This document shows, one piece after another, positions 45,334 to 53,084 of a stretch of DNA of 64,000 nt. Source of the stretch: Azoarcus sp. DD4 (GTDB lineage Bacteria > Pseudomonadota > Gammaproteobacteria > Burkholderiales > Rhodocyclaceae); the NCBI RefSeq assembly GCF_006496635.1, contig NZ_CP022958.1:4402001-4466000 (forward strand). The letters are read 5' to 3'. The position numbers and the translations under genes are program-made. Position 1 is the stretch's first letter, and each line of letters begins with the position of its first letter. The notes beneath the pieces were generated by a model. That model searched no databases and was not told where the DNA came from. It saw nothing but the letters and a program-made list of their open reading frames with translations.

Positions 45334-46236
45334 TCAGCCGACGGCCTGCCCTTCCAGTATCTTGAAGAAGACGGTTTCCAGCGACACCGCCGGCTTGACG
45401 GTCAGGAGATGCCCGCCGCTGTCGGCAATCCGCGCGAGAAACGCTGGCAGCGCTGCCTGATCCTGCTCTTCCTCGAACTCGCCCTGCCGTACCGCGGCCG
45501 CTTCGCGCCCCACGCTGGCGTCGGCTCGATACCGCACGATATAACGATCAGCCCGATCCGCTGCCAATTCCCGCGGCGAACGTATCGTCACCAGTTCGCC
45601 CTTGTGAATGAAGCCGAACCGGTCCGCAATGCGCTCCACGTCGTGGAGCACATGCGAAGTGAAGAAGATCGCCCCGCCCTCGCGCTTGTAGTCAGAGAGG
45701 ATATCGACTACATCTTTTCTCCCCACCGGATCCAGCCCGGACAGCGGCTCGTCGAGGACCAGCAAGCGCGGATTGACGACCATCGCATGCGCAAGTGCGA
45801 CGCGCTGCACCGTGCCTTTCGATAGCAAACGGATACGGCGGTCCGCCACATGGCCGATGGAAAAACGCTCCAACCACTGACGGCACCATACCTCCTCGTC
45901 GTCGCGGCGGATGCCGTACATCGACAAGGCCATACGCAGGATTTCGAGCGGCGTGAACTGCTCATAGAGCGCGGGCGACTCGGGTACGTAGGCCACGCCC
46001 TTGCGCGACGCAGCGTCGCGAGCGGAAACGCCATACAGGCGAACCTCGCCCTCGTAGTCGTCGATGATGTCGAGCATAACCTTGATGGTGGTGGACTTGC
46101 CAGCGCCATTGGGGCCAACGAAGCCGAAGACCTCACCTTCATCAACTGTAAAGTCGACTTTACGCAGTGCCTCCACCACATTGCGAGGCGTACGGAACGT
46201 CTTGCTAACGGCGAAAAATTCGAGCGCTGCGCTCAT
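45334..46236 (-). CDS. ABC transporter ATP-binding protein of the pilin-linked cluster
   Basis: 300 residues. Walker A GPNGAGKSTT is near residue 41-50, the signature is an unusual LLSKGTVQRVALAHAM (instead of LSGGQ), Walker B LLVLDEPLSGLD, and the switch His in FFTSHVLHD. The type is the multidrug/exporter (CcmA-like) class with a C-terminal extension. Its permease and a TPR-like membrane protein are directly upstream, so the three probably form one exporter. Cargo is unknown. Confidence 0.88.
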   Translation of the reverse strand: MSAALEFFAVSKTFRTPRNVVEALRKVDFTVDEGEVFGFVGPNGAGKSTTIKVMLDIIDDYEGEVRLYGVSARDAASRKGVAYVPESPALYEQFTPLEILRMALSMYGIRRDDEEVWCRQWLERFSIGHVADRRIRLLSKGTVQRVALAHAMVVNPRLLVLDEPLSGLDPVGRKDVVDILSDYKREGGAIFFTSHVLHDVERIADRFGFIHKGELVTIRSPRELAADRADRYIVRYRADASVGREAAAVRQGEFEEEQDQAALPAFLARIADSGGHLLTVKPAVSLETVFFKILEGQAVG

Positions 46237-46238
46237 TG

Positions 46239-47078
46239 CTACCTCTCCAAACCTGCGATGCGGAGCTTATGCAATATGAACCGGCCATTATCGAAGGCGT
46301 AGCCGATCGCCAAAGGATCGTCGGGAAATCGAACCAGCACACCAGAATTGATGAGCGCAGCCGGATCTTTGAGCTGGCGGCCGAACTGCGTTTCGTAGCG
46401 ATGCTGTGCATCCCGCAGTATCAGCAACCCCTTCAGGCGTTGCACCCGCTTGTCGAGCATTTCGCGCAATCGCGGGTCGGAAGCCCCATCACGTTCCTTC
46501 AGTAGGTACTCCAAGGCGAGACGTTGATCATCGAACTCATCTACCGCAATCATGATCGCCATCCGGCGAAAAGTCGCCGAATTAGTCATTGAACGCTCCG
46601 CGGCGATCTCGAACGCCCGCCGCGCTTCGACCGGGTTACGGTGGAAAAATAACTCGTTGAACCCATAAAAGAAAGGAACGTACTCGTCCCATGTTCGACA
46701 ACCCATTGCCCGCTTCAGCAGATCGCTGCCTTCGTCGGGCGCCCCCCCCCATGACAACAGGGCGTTACCAACGTAGTAATTATCCTCGTGACATGAATTC
46801 AGCTGCGCCACGACGCGATGAGCCCTAACGCGAAAGGCTGCGTCGTCGGTGTTCGCAGCAAGCGCCGCATCGCCAGTCGCCGCTAACCGTATCGCCTCGA
46901 AATCGGCCGCCAAGAACCGGTCACCGCCCGCCAGCAGCAATTGCACAGGAGCTGAGATCACGACACGGTCAGTCACTACCCCTTCAGGCCGCGGCACTTT
47001 ATCAATTTTGAACACCCAAAGACCGATAAATACGGCAAAGCCAAATACGGCTAAAATCGGCGAGACCATAAGATACAT
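46239..47078 (-). CDS. Membrane-anchored TPR-like hypothetical protein
   Basis: 279 residues from ATG 47078, two bases past the permease stop. Residues about 5-25 (SPILAVFGFAVFIGLWVF) form one membrane segment. The rest is helical, with TPR-like stretches (NPVEARRAFEIAAERS, DDQRLALEYLLKERDG) and no catalytic motif. It ends two bases before the ATPase gene. It is probably a periplasmic accessory of the ABC exporter. I do not recognise a named family. Base composition is less GC-rich than that of the surrounding housekeeping genes. Confidence 0.72.
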   Translation of the reverse strand: MYLMVSPILAVFGFAVFIGLWVFKIDKVPRPEGVVTDRVVISAPVQLLLAGGDRFLAADFEAIRLAATGDAALAANTDDAAFRVRAHRVVAQLNSCHEDNYYVGNALLSWGGAPDEGSDLLKRAMGCRTWDEYVPFFYGFNELFFHRNPVEARRAFEIAAERSMTNSATFRRMAIMIAVDEFDDQRLALEYLLKERDGASDPRLREMLDKRVQRLKGLLILRDAQHRYETQFGRQLKDPAALINSGVLVRFPDDPLAIGYAFDNGRFILHKLRIAGLER

Positions 47079-47080
47079 GC

Positions 47081-47890
47081 TCAGGCAAACCGCTTGCGAT
47101 TGAGCGCCCACACAGCCAGCGCAATCAACCCAACGGCATAAGCAATGGTTGCTGACAAACGAACCACCCAGTCAGGCGGCAGAAAGGCCATCTGACCATA
47201 TAGCGTGATCATCCGCACATCCAACGCTGCCAAATCCGGCAGGAAATACCCGAGGAGATTGAGTGATAACCGATAGGTTTCGGCATCTCCGACCAGCGTG
47301 CTGTCACGTGAGAGCAGCGCTACGATGGCGGAAAACGAACGGGCGACCAACATGAAACCAAGGGTACCGATCAGCACAAAACTGGGCGTTGCCGCGGTGA
47401 CTGCCAGCAAGGTGCCCATCGCCATTATCACTCCGATATCAACCGCGATGAACGCGATCGTTATGCCGTAGCGAAGATCGAGCGCAACCGGAGTACTCTG
47501 CTTGTAGCCTTGGCCAATCACCGTTACCAGCGCAGCCAATAATGCTGCAAGCACCGACAGCAGGACCAGCACGAGCAGGAAAGCAGCAAGAAAACGCCCC
47601 AGCAAGAACCAATGACGCGCGCGCGGGTAGGTCATTGAGGTCAGAAAAAGTTTGCGGGTAAATTCTTGAGACAGCAGCTCCTGAAGCAGAAGAACAGCAA
47701 CAATCGGCAACGCCAAGCGAATCACAGACAGACCAACATCAAGCGCTACTGTCGCGGGTTGGCGACCGCTAAATTGAGAAGCAGTCCACACGATGATGCC
47801 AAGAGCAACAAGCAACCAAAACGAGATCGAAAAAAAACGAACTCGCAACGCCAATCGAAGCGCTATGTGAAAGTCGGGAAATGGAGTCAT
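47081..47890 (-). CDS. ABC transporter permease of the pilin-linked cluster
   Basis: 269 residues with about six membrane segments (IVAVLLLQELLSQEF, LLVLVLLSVLAALLAALVTVIG, VGLIALAVWALNRKRFA). It resembles ABC-2 type exporters in layout, without a large periplasmic domain. First gene of the permease-TPR-ATPase set; only a weak ribosome site is seen. AT-richer than the flanking genome. Confidence 0.8.
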   Translation of the reverse strand: MTPFPDFHIALRLALRVRFFSISFWLLVALGIIVWTASQFSGRQPATVALDVGLSVIRLALPIVAVLLLQELLSQEFTRKLFLTSMTYPRARHWFLLGRFLAAFLLVLVLLSVLAALLAALVTVIGQGYKQSTPVALDLRYGITIAFIAVDIGVIMAMGTLLAVTAATPSFVLIGTLGFMLVARSFSAIVALLSRDSTLVGDAETYRLSLNLLGYFLPDLAALDVRMITLYGQMAFLPPDWVVRLSATIAYAVGLIALAVWALNRKRFA

Positions 47891-47969
47891 GATTGAATAG
47901 TTGATCTAGGCAGCCTAGGCCATTCGCTCCTCAGCATTGTGTATTGCCCGAAATAATCAACGAAGGAAC

Positions 47970-48015
47970 TCAAGAAACAAACGAAGCCGCCCAAAGTATG
48001 AATTGAGCGGCTTCG
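47970..48015 (-). terminator. Terminator after the pilin bicistron
   Basis: Stem CGAAGCCGC (47982-47990) / GCGGCTTCG (48007-48015). On the minus strand it is followed by TTTGTTTCTTG. It separates the pilin pair from the ABC genes, which would need read-through or their own promoter. Confidence 0.7.
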
Positions 48016-48064
48016 GTAATGTGCACGACCCATATAAGTCGTTACACAAAATCACAAATAGCGT

Positions 48065-48520
48065 TTACTCCATGATCGCCTGGCCAGCAAGAGCACTTTG
48101 ATTGCAAGTATCTGAGTCCAAGTTACCTGCAGCAACGTTACCGCCGGCGCTCGAACCAGTGAAGACTCGACGGCCTTGGATAGTGAAAGTGGCCGGAGGA
48201 TCAGTCGCGACAGCGGGACAGCTGGCATCATTCCATACGGGGTTACCTTGAGCGTCCGGCGTACTCGCACACTCAATCGTTTGCGGCTTCTGGCTACCCG
48301 CCGTGTGGCACGCGGCCACACCAATCATATTATCTGTCGTATCGCAATTATAGGCAGCAACTACACCCGAAGATAAATTAACAGTAACACGATCACGCAA
48401 CAGAGAACATGCCGTGGTGTCAATAGGAGTGCCACTTGTGATCGCTGTCGCGGCCGCGGATGCCGCGCCCGTAGCAACTGCAAGGCCCGCAAAAATCAGA
48501 ATAGAAATAATTTTCTTCAT
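48065..48520 (-). CDS. Secreted six-cysteine protein paired with the short pilin (PilA-C/Spc-like position)
   Basis: 151 residues with a clear signal peptide (MKKIISILIFAGLAVATGAASA). The mature part carries six cysteines (in TTACSLL, YNCDTT, AACHTAG, IECAST, DASCPA, SDTCNQ), enough for three disulfides, and a conserved-looking CHTAGSQKPQTIEC segment. It begins 18 bases after the pilin stop with a GGGAG ribosome site. In Geobacter the short PilA-N is followed by PilA-C, which pairs with it to form the filament subunit. The same role here is inferred from position, size and secretion, not from recognised homology. Confidence 0.7.
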   Translation of the reverse strand: MKKIISILIFAGLAVATGAASAAATAITSGTPIDTTACSLLRDRVTVNLSSGVVAAYNCDTTDNMIGVAACHTAGSQKPQTIECASTPDAQGNPVWNDASCPAVATDPPATFTIQGRRVFTGSSAGGNVAAGNLDSDTCNQSALAGQAIME

Positions 48521-48538
48521 GATCTATCTCCCTAATCC

Positions 48539-48718
48539 TTAGGATTGCGATGCAGCAAATCCAGTAACAGCGTTCTTGGTATCCGCATTAGCAGACGAAT
48601 CATTGGCGCGGGCGCGATACTCGCTGAACTGCGGAATCGCAATTGCCGCCAAAATGCCAATGATCGCAACAACGATCATCAGTTCGATCAGGGTAAAGCC
48701 CTTCTGAATCTTTTTCAT
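48539..48718 (-). CDS. pilA: Short type IV pilin, Geobacter PilA-N-like
   Basis: 59 residues from MKKIQKGFTLIELMIVVAI; prepilin cleavage after the Gly leaves a 52-residue protein with Phe1 and Glu5. The N-terminal helix ends IPQFSEYRARAND and the protein stops at FAASQS, so it has no globular pilin head. Length and IPQFSxYRxxAxxS pattern match the Geobacter short pilin. Aromatics present are F1, F24, Y27 and F47; Geobacter positions Y32, F51 and Y57 have no aromatic counterpart. A GGAG ribosome site lies 8 bases before the ATG. It is preceded by a sigma-54 promoter. Confidence 0.9.
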   Translation of the reverse strand: MKKIQKGFTLIELMIVVAIIGILAAIAIPQFSEYRARANDSSANADTKNAVTGFAASQS

Positions 48719-48780
48719 TTGAAGTCTCCGACTGGATTGACCCGGCGCCTCAACACTTTGCGACGCTCGGAGAACATAAA

Positions 48781-48796
48781 GCAGAAGGCGTGCCAA
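48781..48796 (-). promoter_or_regulatory. Sigma-54 promoter of the short pilin gene
   Basis: Minus-strand TTGGCACGCCTTCTGC has GG and GC exactly ten bases apart and a near-perfect -24 element (TGGCACG). The start would lie near 48769, giving a leader of about 50 bases. The sigma-54 activator gene pilR is about 1.1 kb away. Confidence 0.75.
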
Positions 48797-49062
48797 CCCA
48801 ATGAAAACCGCATGAACAAGGAAATTTGACACGCCGCAGGCCTTATCCAGGTCAACTCATGACATGAGCACGGGCGGCATTGTCCACTTTTGACAATGGA
48901 ATTGACAAGCCTTGCCGCGCCGGCCCCGCCCTATTCCATCCCCCACTTCTACAGCCGGTAGCGCTTTGTCGCAGCGTCATGCTCAGTTTGCAGGGGACCG
49001 CTGGAACGACTTCCTCAAGTTTCGCCACAGGATGGCTCGACGACGGGTTGGCGTAGCCGGTC
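48797..49062. other. Region upstream of the pilin promoter
   Basis: No intact gene. It holds an inverted repeat TTGTC-N7-GACAA (about 48880-48896) that could be an upstream activator or repressor site, and the degenerate pilR-end copy at 48933-48992. Confidence 0.4.
48933..48992 (-). pseudogene. Degenerate copy of the 3' end of pilR
   Basis: This stretch matches 49827-49887 over about 60 bases, including CACTTCT, GCGGTAGCGC-like and GCAGCGTCATGC blocks. It would encode the Fis-type HTH end (MTLRQ...) but is broken by stops and shifts. It marks an old duplication or insertion that split the pilin-pilR interval. Confidence 0.65.
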
Positions 49063-49397
49063 TTACTCGTCGAACAGTTGTTGCAGCCGAACGATCAAAT
49101 CAGGTGGCTCATCAACAACCGTATGCCACACAAGCTCGGTATCGATATCGAAGTAACCATGGATCAGGCGATTACGCATCCCTACGACAGCGCGCCACGG
49201 TATCTGCGGCAGTGCGGCCCGCGTGGCCTCAGAAATCTTGCTGGCCGCTTCACCGACGACTTCCAGTGCTCGCACGACAGCAAAAAGCAGCTTCCGGTCC
49301 GTGGCAAGGTCATCGGCGCACGTCCGCTGGCAAACTCGACCGCCGTCAGGGCCGCTTCGAGTATGTGACGGAGCCGGACTTCATCCTCAGGCGGCAT
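49063..49397 (-). pseudogene. HepT-like HEPN toxin, frameshifted
   Basis: The start MPPEDEVRLRHILEAALTAVEFASG lies in one frame. The rest (RALEVVGEAASKISEATRAALP to the stop) lies in another, joined near 49318-49330. Adding one base gives a normal 111-residue HepT. The RNase-type R-x4-H motif is kept (RNRLIH). HepT is the toxin of HepT-MntA modules, neutralised by AMPylation. It overlaps mntA by 11 bases in the usual antitoxin-first order. Confidence 0.75.
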
Positions 49398-49690
49398 ACC
49401 GTGTCTCTGCGGTACGCATCACCTCATCGCGGAAATATCGGCTGAGATCGCCCGGCGTACGCAAATCGACCGTTATCCTGCCGAGCAGGTCCGACAGTTC
49501 CGCTTCGATCTCGGCCATGCCGAGCAAGCCCGGCACCCTGTCGACGTCGAATTCGACCAGCAAATCGACATCGCTGTCGGGCACGGGCCGTGCCTTTCAG
49601 GGTCGAGCCGAAGAGAGACAGGCGACGAATACCGTGCACTCGGCAGTACGCGGCAAGCTCGTCATCGCCAAGCGGGAACCGATACGCCAT
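49387..49690 (-). pseudogene. MntA-like nucleotidyltransferase antitoxin, frameshifted
   Basis: From MAYRFPLGDDELAAYC to the active-site GSTLKG the frame is good. One extra base near 49578-49592 then shifts it; PDSDVDLLVEFDVDRVPG and the C-terminus follow in another frame. Removing one base gives a 100-residue MntA with the GS-x9/10-D-x-D metal site intact. MntA AMPylates HepT. Both partners being broken suggests module decay, or assembly indels. Confidence 0.75.
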
Positions 49691-49825
49691 CTGTTTCACC
49701 TTCGCCAGATCGACAACAAGCAGATAGTGCAACGGCGACAGCGTGCCAGCAATAGGTTACCGAAGACTGCCCCGCCTCCTGCCTCCCAAGGTTTGCTCGA
49801 TGGTGGCAGGCAAGCCGCCCGCGGC

Positions 49826-51205
49826 TCATTCCATGCCCCACTTCTGCAGGCGGTAGCGCAGTTGCCGCAGCGTCATGCCCAGCTTGCGCGCCGCCGCCGA
49901 GCGGTTCCAGCGGGTTTCGTCCAGCGCCCGCAGGACGCGGATGCGCTCGTCGTCGCCGCCGTCATCGTCGCAATCGTCCGCTGCGGGCTCCCGGTTCGGG
50001 TCGAACGCGATCTGCGACTGGGTGATGCCTTCGGTGGGATAGAGCTCGATGTCGTCCATGCCGATCTCATCCCCGTCGCACAGCGCGCAGGCGCGCTCCA
50101 GCAGGTTTTCGAGCTCGCGCACGTTGCCGGGGAAGGCATATTGCTGCAGGCGGGCGATGGCCGCGGCCGACAGCCGCCGTGGCGCACTGCCCTCGCGTTC
50201 GGCCAGGCGGCGCAGGATGTGGGTGGCGAGCTCGGGAATGTCCTCGATGCGTTCGCGCAGCGGCGGCACCCGCAGGGTGATGACGTTGATGCGGAAGAAC
50301 AGATCCTGGCGGAACTTGCCTTCGGCCACGAGTTGGGCGAGGTCGCGGTGCGAGGCCGAGAGGATGCGCACGTCGACCGTGACCTCGGCATGGGCACCGA
50401 CCGGGCGCACCGCCCTTTCCTGGATGGCGCGCAGCAGCTTCACCTGCATGGCGAGCGGCAGTTCGCCCACTTCGTCCAGGAAGAGCGTGCCGCCGTTCGC
50501 CGCCTGGAAGAGGCCTTCCTTGTCGGTGTTGGCGCCGGTGAAACTGCCCTTGCGATGGCCGAAGAATTCGCTTTCCATCAGCTCCGGCGAGATCGCGCCG
50601 CAATTCACCGGCACGAAAGGGCCGCCGGCGCGCGCGCCCTGCGCGTGAATGAGGTTGGCGATCACTTCCTTGCCGGTGCCGGATTCGCCGTGGATGAAGA
50701 CCGGCGCCTGGTTGCGCGCCAGCTTGGCGATCTGCACCCGCAACTGGGCCAGCGCCGCCGAGCTGCCGATGAGCCGGCGGCCGTTCGATGCTTCGGCCGG
50801 CTCCGCCTTGGCGTCGAGCCGCAGCGCGTGGGTCACGAGTTCGCGCAGGGCCTTCAGCTCCACCGGTTTGGTGACGAAGTCGAAGGCGCCGAGCTTGAGC
50901 GCGCGGATCGCGGTGTCGATGCTGCCGAAGGCGGTGATTACCGCCACCGGCAGGCCGGGGTAGCGTGCCTGTATGGTCTCGACGAGTTCGAGGCCGTCGC
51001 CGTCGGGCAGACGCATGTCGGTCAGGCACAGGCGGTAGCGGCGGCTGTCCAGCAGCGCCCTCGCCTCGGCCACCGAGCCGGCGGTGTCGCAGGCCAGCCC
51101 CAGCCTGAGCAGCGACAGCGCGATCAGTTCGCGGATGTCCTCTTCATCGTCCACCACCAGCACTTCGCTCGAACTGGGGCGGGTACGGCGTTCGATCTGG
51201 CTCAT
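49826..51205 (-). CDS. pilR: Sigma-54 response regulator PilR
   Basis: 459 residues. Receiver domain 14-125 with the phosphoacceptor Asp in CLTDMRLPDGDG; AAA+ domain with Walker A GESGTGKE, the sigma-54 contact loop GSFTGAN (GAFTGA variant) and LFLDEVGELPL; C-terminal Fis-type HTH (NRSAAARKLGMTLRQLRYRLQ). PilR activates pilin transcription. A sigma-54 promoter for the short pilin lies downstream at 48781-48796. Its ATG overlaps the pilS stop. Confidence 0.95.
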   Translation of the reverse strand: MSQIERRTRPSSSEVLVVDDEEDIRELIALSLLRLGLACDTAGSVAEARALLDSRRYRLCLTDMRLPDGDGLELVETIQARYPGLPVAVITAFGSIDTAIRALKLGAFDFVTKPVELKALRELVTHALRLDAKAEPAEASNGRRLIGSSAALAQLRVQIAKLARNQAPVFIHGESGTGKEVIANLIHAQGARAGGPFVPVNCGAISPELMESEFFGHRKGSFTGANTDKEGLFQAANGGTLFLDEVGELPLAMQVKLLRAIQERAVRPVGAHAEVTVDVRILSASHRDLAQLVAEGKFRQDLFFRINVITLRVPPLRERIEDIPELATHILRRLAEREGSAPRRLSAAAIARLQQYAFPGNVRELENLLERACALCDGDEIGMDDIELYPTEGITQSQIAFDPNREPAADDCDDDGGDDERIRVLRALDETRWNRSAAARKLGMTLRQLRYRLQKWGME

Positions 51206-52746
51206 GGTCGGCAGCTTCCGGTAAGCACGAAGTGGGCGCCGGCGGCGCTCGTCCGTAGTTCCAGCGTGGCGTCGTTGGCCTCGGCGAGTTCGCGGGCGAT
51301 GTACAGCCCGAGGCCAGTCCCCTTGGGGTGCGTGGTGAAGAAGGGCTCGAACAGGTGGGCGCGGGTGTTGTCGTCGATGCCGGGGCCGTCGTCCTGCACG
51401 TGCACGGCCACCCGCCCCGTCGGCAGCAGTTCGGCGCGCACGCGCACTGCCGCCGGCTGGCCGCTGCAATAGCGGCGGGCGTTGGTGAGGAGGTTGTCGA
51501 GTATCTGGTGCAGATGCGCGCGATCGACCGCCAGCGTGAGCGATCCGGCCACGTCCACCGCGAAGATGGCGCGCTCGTCCTCGCCGCGCAGCGCCAGCGC
51601 GTCGATCAGCTCGTCGATGAAGGCGGCCAGGGCAACGGCCTCCGGTTCGGCATGCTCGCGGCGGCCGAGCGCGAGCACGTCGCGGATCATGCGTTCGATG
51701 CGGTGGGCGTTGTCGTTGATGATGCGCGCCAGCCGCAGCTGCATGTCGGTGCGCTTTTCCTCGGTCAGCAGTTCGGCTGCCTGGGTGACGGCCGACAGCG
51801 GATTGCGGATCTCGTGCGCCATGCTGGCGGTGAGCCGGCCGAGCGCGGCGAGCTTCACCTGCTGCATCTGGCGCTGCACTTCCTCGAAATCGGTGAGATA
51901 CACCAGGGTTTCGCCCGCCGCGGCGCTGCCCGGCTCGCCGCAGACGGTGCGACAGCGCAGCAGCCGCCCGCCCGGGCCCAGCCGCAGCAGGCGGTTGTCG
52001 ACCGTGGCGCCGCAGGCGATCAGGGTATCGAAGGCGGGATCGACATCGACCAGCGCCAGCCCTTCCACCGCCTGCAGGCCGAGCAGGGCCGAGGCCTGCG
52101 GATTGGCCTGGCGCGCCCGGCCGTCCTCGCCGACCACGATCACGCCGTCCTGCATGTCGCGGATGATGCGTTCGTTCACCGCCTGCTGCTTGGCCAGCGC
52201 CCGGCCGCGCTCGGCCGCGAGCGAGGCATTGGCCTTGGCGCGCAGCGCGAGCAGGCGGGCGACGATGGCAATGCCGAAAAAGCCGATGCAGGCCATGCCG
52301 ACCTGGAAGAAGTCGGTCGGCTGCGCCGCCTTGAGGTAGCGCCAGACGTTCTCGCCCAGCACCAGCACCGTGGTGAGCGCGGCAAAGAACAGCACCGTGC
52401 GACCTTCGGCGACGAGACCTGCGCCGGCCAGGATCACCATCATCAGCACCGGCATGCCGCTGCGATAGCCGCCGCTCGCCCACATGATGGTGGCCAGCAG
52501 GCAGAGGTCGATGACGCCCTGCATGAAGATCACGCGGTCGATGCCAAAGCGCCGCGTCATGTCCGGAAAACCCAGGGCCAGCACCGCGCCAACGTAGCCG
52601 AAGGCGGCGATGTTGTAGGCCAGCCGGTGTTCGGAGCCGAGGTCGAGCTCATCGCCGACGACGACGAACAGCCCGCCAATGATCAACCGGAAAAGATTGA
52701 AGTAGCGCAGCGACAGCCTGCGCGAAGGATCGATGTCGGCGGTCAT
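51202..52746 (-). CDS. pilS: Sensor histidine kinase PilS
   Basis: 514 residues from MTADIDPSRRLSLRYFNLFR (ATG 52758 also in frame). Six membrane segments cover about 20-190, followed by a PAS-like region. The phospho-His is in TASMAHEIRNPLSAV, with the N box LDNLLTNARRY and G boxes DDGPGID and KGTGLGLYIARELAE. PilS in Pseudomonas senses pilin in the membrane and phosphorylates PilR. Confidence 0.94.
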   Translation of the reverse strand: MTADIDPSRRLSLRYFNLFRLIIGGLFVVVGDELDLGSEHRLAYNIAAFGYVGAVLALGFPDMTRRFGIDRVIFMQGVIDLCLLATIMWASGGYRSGMPVLMMVILAGAGLVAEGRTVLFFAALTTVLVLGENVWRYLKAAQPTDFFQVGMACIGFFGIAIVARLLALRAKANASLAAERGRALAKQQAVNERIIRDMQDGVIVVGEDGRARQANPQASALLGLQAVEGLALVDVDPAFDTLIACGATVDNRLLRLGPGGRLLRCRTVCGEPGSAAAGETLVYLTDFEEVQRQMQQVKLAALGRLTASMAHEIRNPLSAVTQAAELLTEEKRTDMQLRLARIINDNAHRIERMIRDVLALGRREHAEPEAVALAAFIDELIDALALRGEDERAIFAVDVAGSLTLAVDRAHLHQILDNLLTNARRYCSGQPAAVRVRAELLPTGRVAVHVQDDGPGIDDNTRAHLFEPFFTTHPKGTGLGLYIARELAEANDATLELRTSAAGAHFVLTGSCRP

Positions 52747-52759
52747 GCTGCCGCCCATG

Positions 52760-53023
52760 TCAGCGGCCCCGGCCCGGACCCAGGCGCCGGTGCGCCTCGC
52801 TGCAGTAGAAGCGCCCCGCATCGCTCACGCCTTCGCTCTCGGGCACATGCACGCCGCAGTGGGCGCATTCGACCATGCGTTCCATCGCGCCCTCCCCGGC
52901 TGGCGCCTTGCCCTGTCCGCCACGCGAAGCGCCGGCACCGCCGCCGCGTGATTTGGGGCCGAGGACGCGCCGCAGCCACCAGATGCCGACCAGGATCAAT
53001 ACAAAAAGGAGCAGGTTGCGCAC
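52760..53023 (-). CDS. PP0621 family small membrane protein
   Basis: 87 residues: an N-terminal membrane segment (LLLFVLILVGIWWLRRVL), a Gly-rich linker, then a zinc-ribbon-like C-terminus (VECAHCGVHVPESEG, RFYCSEAHRR). Family members lie directly upstream of pilS in many betaproteobacteria. Function unknown. It ends 13 bases before pilS. Confidence 0.85.
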   Translation of the reverse strand: MRNLLLFVLILVGIWWLRRVLGPKSRGGGAGASRGGQGKAPAGEGAMERMVECAHCGVHVPESEGVSDAGRFYCSEAHRRLGPGRGR

Positions 53024-53084
53024 GGCGGAAAATCCGTAACGGATGAAATGGAGCCGCTGAAGTTTAGCACCCGGACCGGCCGGA

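Noticed and set aside
48539..48718. Pilin as a truncated pseudogene
   Set aside because: Its end, length and partner gene match natural short pilins; no leftover head-domain sequence follows in any frame.
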